Assembly (NCBI GenBank): GCA_045546255.1
Contig: JAZQCK010000054.1
Span: forward strand, 1-7,079
Length of the DNA stretch: 7,079 bases
Origin: RGIG5612 sp045546255
Lineage (GTDB): Bacteria; Bacillota; Clostridia; Lachnospirales; Lachnospiraceae
Direction of reading: 5' to 3'
Shown: positions 1 to 5,134 of the stretch, one piece after another
Layout of the letters: each line of letters opens with the position of its first letter
Numbering within the stretch: position 1 is the stretch's first letter
The notes under the pieces: model-generated
What the model was told of the DNA's origin: nothing
The model's input: the letters and a program-made list of their open reading frames with translations, nothing else
Databases searched by the model: none
Made by a program: the position numbers and the translations under genes

Positions 1-19
1 GTTTGTGAGGTAGATGAGC

Positions 20-226
20 ATGGAGATTAAATGGATTGATGGTTTTGAAATCAAAGCTGCTGCTAAAAATCGAGAAATTGTGATATCTGCAAACAGGGAA
101 GGCATGCTATCGCTGGCTAAGCATCTGACGGCTCTTGCGGATGGAGCGCCGGGAGATCATATCCATTATGATGAGAATAATTCGCTAGCTGCAGGTTCGA
201 CAGAAATGATCATTGAAAGGATATAA
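20..226 (+). CDS. Imm32-family immunity protein (orphan)
   Basis: A 68-residue cytoplasmic protein matching my memory of the Imm32 family of polymorphic-toxin immunity proteins. The pattern is a short N-terminal beta segment (MEIKWIDGFEIK), then ISANREGMLSLAKHL (about residues 22-36), then GDHIHYDENNSL (about 45-56) and a C-terminal beta strand ending in EMIIERI. Family members are thought to bind and neutralise a toxin domain, but no toxin gene is visible here, so it is an orphan copy or its partner lies left of the window. I chose the ATG at 20 because GAGG at 7-10 is 9 bases upstream; the in-frame ATG at 14 is only 3 bases from it. The stop is 2 bases before the next start, so the two genes are probably translationally coupled. 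The family call is from pattern memory only. Confidence 0.65.
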   Translation: MEIKWIDGFEIKAAAKNREIVISANREGMLSLAKHLTALADGAPGDHIHYDENNSLAAGSTEMIIERI

Positions 227-228
227 TT

Positions 229-432
229 ATGGCTTTTTTTCCACCTATACCATTGATAAGAAGAAATGTAATTGTGAACAGTCTGAGGGATTGTGGTGCA
301 ACTTCGGAGGCAACAGCAAGAACCTTGGCGGAAGCAGGTGTAATCAATCCAAACGGGTTTAAAAGGATAACGGACAGGCTTGTTAAGACAGGAGAAATCC
401 ATAGGACTCCGGATGGACGATATTATGTCTGA
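229..432 (+). CDS. Small winged-helix-like hypothetical protein
   Basis: A 67-residue protein beginning MAFFPPIPLIRRN. Predicted layout: helix about 11-22, helix about 26-36 (SEATARTLAEAG), helix about 42-53 (NGFKRITDRLVKTG), then a hairpin EIHRTPDGRYYV at the C-terminus. This order (three helices then a wing) resembles a minimal winged helix-turn-helix, with helix 3 as the candidate recognition helix. I recall similar small proteins with the same MAFFPPIP start in Lachnospiraceae, without known function. It starts 2 bases after the Imm32-type gene, with AGGAT upstream, so it is probably co-translated. It could be a DNA-binding regulator of the pair or an unrelated small structural protein. 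The gene is likely real; the function is unknown. Confidence 0.7.
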   Translation: MAFFPPIPLIRRNVIVNSLRDCGATSEATARTLAEAGVINPNGFKRITDRLVKTGEIHRTPDGRYYV

Positions 433-564
433 GCGCGAAATCGGGATTTGTCGATGCGCCATTATTATTCAACCTTAGGTAGAAGTACAGAAATCAACCA
501 CTGGTTCGTGTTCAAGGAGGGTCTGTTTTTATAAGATTTCCTTAAAGCAAAGGAGAAATCAGTG

Positions 565-1182
565 ATGGATCAGATAAAAACCGGAAATCTCATAGCACAA
601 TGCAGAAAAGAAAAAGGTCTGACACAGGCGGCTCTTGCAGAACAGCTTGGTGTTTCTGACCGGGCTGTTTCTAAATGGGAAACAGGCAGGTCTCTTCCTG
701 ATGCAGATAACATGCTGGAGCTTTCCGGGATTTTGGGCATCACTGTTGATGAGATCTTAAAAGGTGAAAAAACAGATGAAGGAGGATTTGACCAGATGGC
801 TGAAATGATTCATAAGCTGAACACAAAGCAACAGGAAGAAGAAACCAATAAAAAGATGCTGCGCCATGAGGTGGTTATTGGTCTTATCGGTACGGTAGCT
901 TTTGTTGCGTTTGTATTAATTGCAGCATTAATACCTGACGTAAAACTTTGGGTACGCCTGATCATCATTATTTTTGGCGCCGGAATCTTTGGGGTTTCTA
1001 TGTATCATGCGATAAAAATAGAGCGGGAAGTTGGCTATTATGAATGTCCTGACTGCGGTCATAGATATGTTCCTGGGTTTGCAGCATTCATAAACGCACC
1101 TCACATGGGAAGAACCAGAAAAATGAAATGCCCACAGTGTGGCAGACGTAACTGGCAGAAAAAAGTGCTGACAAAGGACTAA
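565..1182 (+). CDS. XRE-family regulator with membrane segments and zinc ribbon
   Basis: A 205-residue protein. Residues about 7-61 form a Cro/C1-type helix-turn-helix (LIAQCRKEKGLTQAALAEQL, then SDRAVSKWETGRSLPD). A charged, probably coiled linker (about 70-100) follows, then two hydrophobic segments at about 103-123 and 129-150. The C-terminal domain has CPDC (C161, C164) and CPQC (C189, C192), a typical four-cysteine zinc ribbon. It should therefore be a membrane-anchored DNA-binding protein, with the zinc ribbon probably on the cytoplasmic side as the two segments form a hairpin. Its target and signal are not visible. AGGAG at 551-555 serves either the ATG at 565 (9 bases) or the in-frame GTG at 562 (6 bases); I prefer ATG. 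The next gene starts 59 bases downstream with no terminator between, so they may be one transcript. Confidence 0.85.
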   Translation: MDQIKTGNLIAQCRKEKGLTQAALAEQLGVSDRAVSKWETGRSLPDADNMLELSGILGITVDEILKGEKTDEGGFDQMAEMIHKLNTKQQEEETNKKMLRHEVVIGLIGTVAFVAFVLIAALIPDVKLWVRLIIIIFGAGIFGVSMYHAIKIEREVGYYECPDCGHRYVPGFAAFINAPHMGRTRKMKCPQCGRRNWQKKVLTKD

Positions 1183-1241
1183 GTAAATTCCAGTTTGTTG
1201 GTATGAACAATGCAAAAATAGAGAATGATAAGGATAAATGA

Positions 1242-2000
1242 ATGATGGCATATTTAAGGATCACAGAAGATAATATAGACAACGAGCATATTTGCTGTGC
1301 CATGTCAAATAACCAAAGTGTTCAAAAAAAACAGTGGATGAAGGAGCGCTTTTCGGATGGACTTGTCTTTTACAAAAGTGAGCAGCGCGGCAAATGTTTC
1401 ATAGAATATATGCCTGCTGAAAATGCGTGGCAGCCTATCGATGCGGAAGGATATATGCATATAAACTGTTTATGGGTGTCAGGGTCATTAAAAGGGCATG
1501 GATACTCAAACGATCTCCTTGATGAATGCAGGAAAGATGCTGTTTCTAAAGGATACAAAGGTCTTACAATCTTATCTTCAGAAAAGAAGAAAGGTTTTCT
1601 GGCTGATCCTAAATATTTAAGGTACAAGGGTTTTGAAGCAGCTGATGCTTCTGATACAGGGATACAGCTTTGGTATTTGCCATTTGACAAAGGCGCAAAG
1701 CCACCACAGTTTAAAGAATGCGCAAAGCACTCAAAGATAAGCGAAAGTGGGTTTGTCATATACTATTCGGATCAGTGTCCATTCACATATTACTGGGTTC
1801 CGAGGCTGGAGGAATGTGCTAAAGAGCACAGTATCCCTCTAAAGGTGATACATATCGATACAAAAGAAGCTGCACAGAATGCCCCTTCTCCTGTGACGAA
1901 CTTCACCATTTTTAGGGATGGTAAATTCATATCTCATGAGATCCAATCGGAAAAGAAACTTTTAGCTTTGGCCGGGATTTCTTCGGCCTCTGCGAAATGA
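1242..2000 (+). CDS. GNAT N-acetyltransferase with C-terminal YoaP-like domain
   Basis: A 252-residue two-domain protein of the B. subtilis YoaP type. Residues about 1-148 are a GNAT fold: INCLWVSGSLKGHGYSNDLL (74-93) carries the acetyl-CoA-binding loop (K84-G-H-G-Y-S89), and LRYKGFEAAD (126-135) is the typical C-terminal strand region. Residues about 170-245 match the YoaP-like domain, which looks thioredoxin-like: a beta strand FVIYYSDQCPFT with a single cysteine (C179), later NFTIFRDGKFISHEI. Full length for the family. The acceptor substrate is unknown. The start is the first of two adjacent ATGs (1242 and 1245) and has only a weak AGGAT ribosome site. A 12-codon in-frame ORF (1203-1241) ends directly at the start codon. 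Confidence 0.85.
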   Translation: MMAYLRITEDNIDNEHICCAMSNNQSVQKKQWMKERFSDGLVFYKSEQRGKCFIEYMPAENAWQPIDAEGYMHINCLWVSGSLKGHGYSNDLLDECRKDAVSKGYKGLTILSSEKKKGFLADPKYLRYKGFEAADASDTGIQLWYLPFDKGAKPPQFKECAKHSKISESGFVIYYSDQCPFTYYWVPRLEECAKEHSIPLKVIHIDTKEAAQNAPSPVTNFTIFRDGKFISHEIQSEKKLLALAGISSASAK

Positions 2001-2040
2001 CCATTTAGTTATAGGGAAAGACTTCAATGGGAGGCTGCTG

Positions 2041-2571
2041 ATGAAAGTAACACTTGAAAAATGGACTCCTGCAATGAAGCAGGAATTAATGAATATATGT
2101 AACTTGGTTGATCGGTCTTATCTTTCGAATCGTATGCCATATCCTTATACGGATGAATCGGCGGATTGGTGGCTGGGAATGGTGACCGAGCACGATGGTA
2201 AGGATGGCGTATTCCGTGCCATCATGGTGGACGGCATAGTTGTTGGTAATATTTCGGTTGAGCAGAAATCCGATGTTTATTGTAAGGACGGAGAGCTTGG
2301 GTATCTTCTTTTGACAGATTATTGGTCAAAGGGGATCATGACCGAAGCGGCAAGACAGATCTGCGAGATTGCCTTTGCGGAATTGGATATCATTCGTATC
2401 ACGGGACTTGTGTATGCTCCGAATGTGGCATCACAGCGGGTTCTTGAGAAGAACGGTTTTATGCGGGAAGGCATACAGAAGAGTGCTGTTTTTAAAAATG
2501 GACAGATTTATGATTTGTTTCTATATGCGAAACTAAAGAAATACACAAATTCCAGTTTATCGACTAGATGA
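2041..2571 (+). CDS. GNAT N-acetyltransferase (RimJ/RimL-like)
   Basis: A 176-residue single-domain acetyltransferase. Motif A is seen as ELGYLLLTDYWSKGIMTEAA (85-104), with the usual QGxGT loop here as SKGIMT, and motif B as NVASQRVLEKNGFMREG (128-144), the signature of RimJ/RimL and related GNATs that modify protein N-termini or small molecules. The acceptor is not predictable. GGGAGG at 2029-2034 lies 6 bases before the ATG. Homologues usually end near LYAKLK (about residue 166), so the last ten residues (KYTNSSLSTR) may be non-native read-through into other DNA. It is the last gene before the tRNA-Ser attachment-site remnant, so it is likely cargo of the integrated segment. Confidence 0.85.
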   Translation: MKVTLEKWTPAMKQELMNICNLVDRSYLSNRMPYPYTDESADWWLGMVTEHDGKDGVFRAIMVDGIVVGNISVEQKSDVYCKDGELGYLLLTDYWSKGIMTEAARQICEIAFAELDIIRITGLVYAPNVASQRVLEKNGFMREGIQKSAVFKNGQIYDLFLYAKLKKYTNSSLSTR

Positions 2572-2759
2572 AGATGGAGATTTCAGGTTTCATGAAAGGC
2601 TGGTGCTCGACATTGGAAAAGATAATAAATGATGCGGATGGAGTTCTAGACAACTTTCATTTGCCCCAAACAGCGATTTGATTCCAAAATTGATTCCAAT
2701 TTTTAGCGGTGACATCCGGAAACCCCCTTTCTTAAAGCATTTTTCGGATTAGGACTGAC
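2572..2759 (+). other. Non-coding end of the putative integrated element
   Basis: No convincing gene is present. The stretch holds a 29-codon ORF (2592-2681) and, in another frame, an open stretch from 2537 to 2632 that reads protein-like (IPVYRLDEDGDFRFHERLVL); both may be gene remnants. Two copies of TTGATTCCAA lie at 2678-2687 and 2690-2699. Short inverted arms ATCCG (2714-2718) and CGGAT (2745-2749) lie just before the tRNA-Ser fragment. Repeats beside an attachment site are where tyrosine-recombinase arm sites are expected, but no integrase gene is visible in this window. Confidence 0.4.
2678..2699 (+). repeat. Direct repeat TTGATTCCAA x2
   Basis: Two exact 10-base copies (2678-2687 and 2690-2699) with a 12-base period, about 60 bases before the tRNA-Ser 3' fragment. 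Position and spacing fit arm-type binding sites of a site-specific recombinase, which is an inference. Confidence 0.5.
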
Positions 2760-2779
2760 TTCGAATCCCTCCTTCTCCG
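2760..2779 (+). other. Attachment-site remnant: 3' end of tRNA-Ser
   Basis: The 20 bases TTCGAATCCCTCCTTCTCCG divide exactly into T-loop (TTCGAAT), 3' T-stem (CCCTC), 3' acceptor stem (CTTCTCC) and discriminator G, as in Firmicutes tRNA-Ser genes with a GGAGAAG acceptor. The 5' half is absent: the five preceding bases CTGAC cannot pair with CCCTC, and no GGAGAAG lies within the roughly 90 bases upstream. A free tRNA 3' end followed at once by a terminator is the standard trace of integration into a tRNA gene. The intact tRNA would then lie left of the window, and the DNA left of 2760 would be the integrated segment. Confidence 0.65.
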
Positions 2780-2790
2780 TGGTTTAAGTA

Positions 2791-2827
2791 GTGGGAAGCC
2801 CAGTAAATACTGGCTTCCCGCTTTTTT
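2791..2827 (+). terminator. Rho-independent terminator (probably of the tRNA-Ser locus)
   Basis: Arms GTGGGAAGCC (2791-2800) and GGCTTCCCGC (2812-2821) form a long stem, extended by CAGT/ACTG pairing with one bulged base and a short AAAT loop, followed by TTTTTT at 2822-2827. It lies 12 bases after the tRNA-Ser 3' fragment on the same strand, so it was probably the native terminator of that tRNA gene. It now also stops any transcript from the acetyltransferase genes upstream. Confidence 0.88.
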
Positions 2828-2990
2828 GATGTTTCCCGTTTTCTGTTACACACTGTTACACTTTTAAATAACCCGTCGAAACTCAATAATACCAGGCATT
2901 TCCGCGATTTTGGCTTCGATTTTTGAGGCATTTTCGGGAACATTTCCTCCTGATACCGGCATCATGAAATCGACGACTTCCCTGCAAGAC
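2828..2990. other. Intergenic region before fic, no supported gene
   Basis: Contains CTGTTACAC twice (2843-2851 and 2853-2861; 10-base period). On the - strand an open stretch from about 2965 down to 2864 reads MMPVSGGNVPENASKIEAKI and ends in EFRRVI, which is protein-like, but its ribosome site is weak and I do not recognise a family. It could be a small gene or a decayed fragment and is not called as a gene. Confidence 0.4.
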
Positions 2991-3017
2991 CAGTTGTCCT
3001 CAATTTGTGGACAACTG
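2991..3017. promoter_or_regulatory. Operator-like inverted repeat over the fic -35 region
   Basis: A perfect 9-bp inverted repeat, CAGTTGTCC (2991-2999) and GGACAACTG (3009-3017), with a 9-base spacer. The right arm covers the proposed -35 hexamer, so a protein bound here would block RNA polymerase. The same sequence recurs inside the fic coding region (3223-3250) with 24 of 28 positions identical, which suggests a specific recognition sequence or a duplicated gene fragment. The obvious candidate binder is the BRO-N-like domain of the adjacent gene product, by inference from its phage-antirepressor family. Confidence 0.65.
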
Positions 3018-3036
3018 ATTATGGCTCTGTTATACT
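3008..3036 (+). promoter_or_regulatory. Predicted sigma-A promoter of fic
   Basis: -35 TGGACA (3008-3013, 5 of 6 to TTGACA) and -10 TATACT (3031-3036, 5 of 6 to TATAAT) are 17 bases apart. Transcription would start near 3043, giving a very short leader that still includes GAGGTG (3044-3049), the fic ribosome site. Confidence 0.6.
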
Positions 3037-3057
3037 TTAAAATGAGGTGGAAATAAA

Positions 3058-3915
3058 ATGAGAGCAAAAACATCGATCCGATTTTTTAACAATAAAAAAG
3101 TCCGCGCACGGTGGGAAGATGACACGTCTAGTTGGTGGTATGCTGCCACAGATGTGATAAATGCGTTGATCAATAGTGTAAATCCCAGACGTTATTGGAA
3201 TACTTTTAAAGGCCGACACAGTGAGTTGTCCTCTTTTTGTAGACAACTGAAAATGACGGCTGCGGATGGTAAACAGTATAATACGGACTGCTTGAATCAG
3301 GATGGAATAAACTTACTGTTGATGCTGCTTCCGGCGAAAGAGAAGATTGCTTTTACTGATTGGATGCAGGGGAGAAATGATCCGGTGGATGAACAGAGTA
3401 AGAAAAAAGCGTATGAACTATATGTCAATTCGATACTCGAAGATTCTGAAATAGGGACAATAAGGGGGCTGCAGCAGATTCATGGATATTTGTTTGAAGG
3501 CTTATATGATTTTGCAGGGAAGGTCCGAAATAAAAATATCTCGAAAGGTGGATTTACATTCGCAAATTGTCAGTTTTTTGATGAAATATTTAAGCAGATC
3601 GAAAGTATGCCGGAAGATAATGTAGATCAGATAATAGATAAATACATTGAAATGAATATTGCACATCCATTTATGGAGGGGAACGGTCGCGCTACTAGAA
3701 TTTGGCTGGATCACATTCTGAAAAAAAGGGTTCAGAAATGTGTAGACTGGCAGAGAATCGATAAAAAAGAATATTTGTCTGCGATGGAACAGAGTCCTGT
3801 CAATCCGGAACCAATTAAGCAGCTGATTGCTGGTTCACTTACAGACAATATCAATGACCGTGAAATCTTTATGAAAGGAATAGACTATTCGTATTATTAT
3901 GAAAAGTTCATATAA
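3058..3915 (+). CDS. BRO-N-like/Fic fusion protein (class III-type Fic, clipped C-terminus)
   Basis: A 285-residue protein. Residues about 5-103 resemble the BRO-N prophage-antirepressor domain (WWYAATDVINALINSVNPRRYW, then CRQLKMTAADGKQYNTD at 61-77). Residues about 125-285 are a Fic domain: a flap-like ISKGGFTFAN (161-170) and the complete catalytic motif HPFMEGNGRATR (203-214; H203 general base, E207 metal ligand, R211 and R214 phosphate contacts). Fic enzymes usually transfer AMP from ATP to a hydroxyl side chain of a target protein. Class III Fics end in an inhibitory helix with (S/T)xxxE(G/N). Here SYYYEK (278-283) keeps the glutamate E282, but G/N is K and the protein stops two residues later. 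GAGGTG (3044-3049) is 8 bases before ATG. The end overlaps the tfoX-like gene by 17 bases. The target protein is unknown. The BRO-N assignment is less certain than Fic. Confidence 0.88.
   Translation: MRAKTSIRFFNNKKVRARWEDDTSSWWYAATDVINALINSVNPRRYWNTFKGRHSELSSFCRQLKMTAADGKQYNTDCLNQDGINLLLMLLPAKEKIAFTDWMQGRNDPVDEQSKKKAYELYVNSILEDSEIGTIRGLQQIHGYLFEGLYDFAGKVRNKNISKGGFTFANCQFFDEIFKQIESMPEDNVDQIIDKYIEMNIAHPFMEGNGRATRIWLDHILKKRVQKCVDWQRIDKKEYLSAMEQSPVNPEPIKQLIAGSLTDNINDREIFMKGIDYSYYYEKFI
3223..3250. repeat. Intragenic copy of the fic operator-like repeat
   Basis: Arms AGTTGTC (3224-3230) and GACAACT (3242-3248) are separated by 11 bases, exactly as the same arms are in the promoter copy (2992-2998 and 3010-3016). 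Over 28 bases the two copies differ at four positions. Here the sequence encodes ELSSFCRQLK (residues 56-65) of the BRO-N-like domain. Read in the corresponding frame, the upstream copy would encode QLSSICGQLI. Confidence 0.75.
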
Positions 3916-4159
3916 AACAATGATGAGAGAATACATCATCTACTATCAAGGGAAGATAATCGGCGGAATATACGATGACAGGTTTCTTGTTAAGCCAACA
4001 AAAGCCGCAATTGAAATGATGCCTGATGCCCCGCTTGAACTTCCGTATGAAGGTGCAAGAGAAATGCTGCTGGTTGAAGAAGTGGATAACAGGGATTTCT
4101 TGAATGTACTTTTGAACGAAATGGTTGATGAACTGCCGGCTCCAAAGAAAAAGAAATAA
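3899..4159 (+). CDS. TfoX/Sxy N-terminal-domain protein, 5'-truncated
   Basis: An 86-residue protein matching the later part of small TfoX-type proteins: EYIIYYQGKIIGGIYDDRFL (11-30), VKPTKAAIEMMPDAPLELPY (31-50), EGAREMLLVEEVDN and a lysine-rich tail PAPKKKK. Family members of about 105-115 residues carry some 20-25 more N-terminal residues, forming a first helix before the MMGEY segment, and these are absent. The usual glycine in MMGEY is R10. The start codon lies inside the last codons of fic and has no clear ribosome site of its own, so expression would need coupling to fic. TfoX in proteobacteria regulates competence, but small Firmicutes homologues have no established role. It is probably a decaying remnant, though the remaining frame is open and could be expressed. 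Confidence 0.72.
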   Translation: MKSSYKTMMREYIIYYQGKIIGGIYDDRFLVKPTKAAIEMMPDAPLELPYEGAREMLLVEEVDNRDFLNVLLNEMVDELPAPKKKK

Positions 4160-4188
4160 ACAACTTCCTATTTGTGAGGACAAAGAGC

Positions 4189-4491
4189 ATGAAAGAAGTA
4201 ATACTTAGTGCGGATAGAGACAGCATTTTATATTTGGTTCCGGATGATGTTGCAGAAAACTTGGAAGAATACTGTCTGGAGTTCTGTTCTGACTGGCTCC
4301 GGAATAGTCCTGATGCTGAAAGGTATAGAGTGGGCAAGGCAGTCTGTTATACGGAAGCGGATTTCATTGAGTATCTGAATACCTATGTTTTTCCGGATTG
4401 TGAATCAAAGATGATCAAGAATCTTGGGTGGACAGATCTTGGAAAGAGCCTTCCCGAAGAGTATAGGAGTATTCCTTACTATAATTTCTAA
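4189..4491 (+). CDS. Conserved hypothetical protein, 100 residues
   Basis: I do not know its function, although the sequence resembles a hypothetical protein I recall from several Firmicutes. It is acidic and soluble, with no signal peptide or membrane segment. A beta-like N-terminus (MKEVILSADRDSILYLVP) is followed by a helix rich in aromatic and acidic residues (AENLEEYCLEFCSDWLRNSP, 22-41), then CYTEADFIEYLNTYVFPD (53-70) and a C-terminal NLGWTDLGKSLPEEY. Cysteines C29, C33, C53 and C71 are spaced irregularly, so a metal site is not evident. GAGGA at 4176-4180 is 8 bases before the ATG at 4189; the in-frame GTG at 4174 overlaps that site and is rejected. It lies 29 bases after the tfoX-like stop, probably on the same transcript. 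Confidence 0.8.
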   Translation: MKEVILSADRDSILYLVPDDVAENLEEYCLEFCSDWLRNSPDAERYRVGKAVCYTEADFIEYLNTYVFPDCESKMIKNLGWTDLGKSLPEEYRSIPYYNF

Positions 4492-4534
4492 ACGATAAAA
4501 TCGGCTTTGCAAAAAAGTTATAGGAGGCACAAAA

Positions 4535-5095
4535 ATGATACTTAAAAAACTTACTGCAGATCATCCTGATGTACCGGCCCTCAAAGCTCTTTTTGAGGAA
4601 GCATTCCCGGAAAATGAACGACCGATCGGTATGGACGTTATACTCACATATCTTGATAAGATGCCATGTGATCTTCTTGGTGTTTATCCTGAGGAAACTC
4701 CTGACACCTTTGTTGGATTTTTCTTTGGCGTGAGAGGCGAGTCCGGAGTATATGGAGTATATTATGCTACCGATCCGAAGCTGCGTTCCACCGGTATTGG
4801 AAGCAAGGCATTCAAAGCGATCCTGGAATACTATGGCGATCTTCCGTTCTGGTTTTCCTATGAGAGCACTTTTGAAGAAAGCGACAATGCGGAGCAGCGT
4901 GAGCGCAGACGTAAATTCTATTTAAAGAACGGATTTTATGAGACCGGTTGGTTTGCAAAACTGAACGGTACAGAATTCATCATTGCAAGTTCCAAAAAAG
5001 AATTTGATAAAGAAGCTTTCGAAAAATTTATGGCAGGAATGGCTGCCGGCATCTCATCGGCTGCTAACGCTCCGGCATTATACAGACGCGACTAA
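4535..5095 (+). CDS. GNAT N-acetyltransferase
   Basis: A 186-residue acetyltransferase. It begins with the FEEAFPENERP segment (20-30) common in one GNAT subgroup. Acetyl-CoA-binding motif A is YATDPKLRSTGIGSKAF (77-93; R84-S-T-G-I-G-S90), a clean R/Q-x-x-G-x-G/A loop. The FYLKNGFYETGWF segment (128-140) is the usual C-terminal GNAT strand and turn. The acceptor substrate is unknown. AGGAGG at 4522-4527 is 7 bases upstream of the ATG, the strongest ribosome site in the window. The next gene starts about 40 bases downstream without a terminator, so the acetyltransferase and the transporter may share a transcript. Confidence 0.87.
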   Translation: MILKKLTADHPDVPALKALFEEAFPENERPIGMDVILTYLDKMPCDLLGVYPEETPDTFVGFFFGVRGESGVYGVYYATDPKLRSTGIGSKAFKAILEYYGDLPFWFSYESTFEESDNAEQRERRRKFYLKNGFYETGWFAKLNGTEFIIASSKKEFDKEAFEKFMAGMAAGISSAANAPALYRRD

Positions 5096-5134
5096 GTTCA
5101 GAAAAAAAGCAGCATGACAAGGTGAGTGGGGAGA

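Noticed and set aside
434..461. Hairpin-like GCGC...GCGC sequence after the small winged-helix gene
   Set aside because: The stem is interrupted and weak, and no T run follows, so it is not called a terminator.
507..535. Promoter candidate with TATAAG (530-535) before the XRE gene
   Set aside because: No acceptable -35 hexamer at 16-18 bases; a promoter is likely in this gap but cannot be placed.
2642..2655. AGTT...GACAACT motif resembling the fic operator half-site
   Set aside because: The left arm matches at only four bases and the spacing is wrong, so it is within chance expectation.
2690..2779. Intact tRNA-Ser gene
   Set aside because: The 5' acceptor, D-arm, anticodon arm and 5' T-stem are all missing; only the last 20 bases match.
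4162..4185. Third possible copy of the fic operator (ATTTGTGAGGACAA)
   Set aside because: Only part of one arm matches, and only with a one-base shift; there is no paired left arm, and the bases are explained by a ribosome binding site.
4174..4188. Earlier GTG start for the 100-residue hypothetical protein
   Set aside because: The GTG overlaps the GAGGA ribosome site that is ideally spaced for the ATG at 4189.
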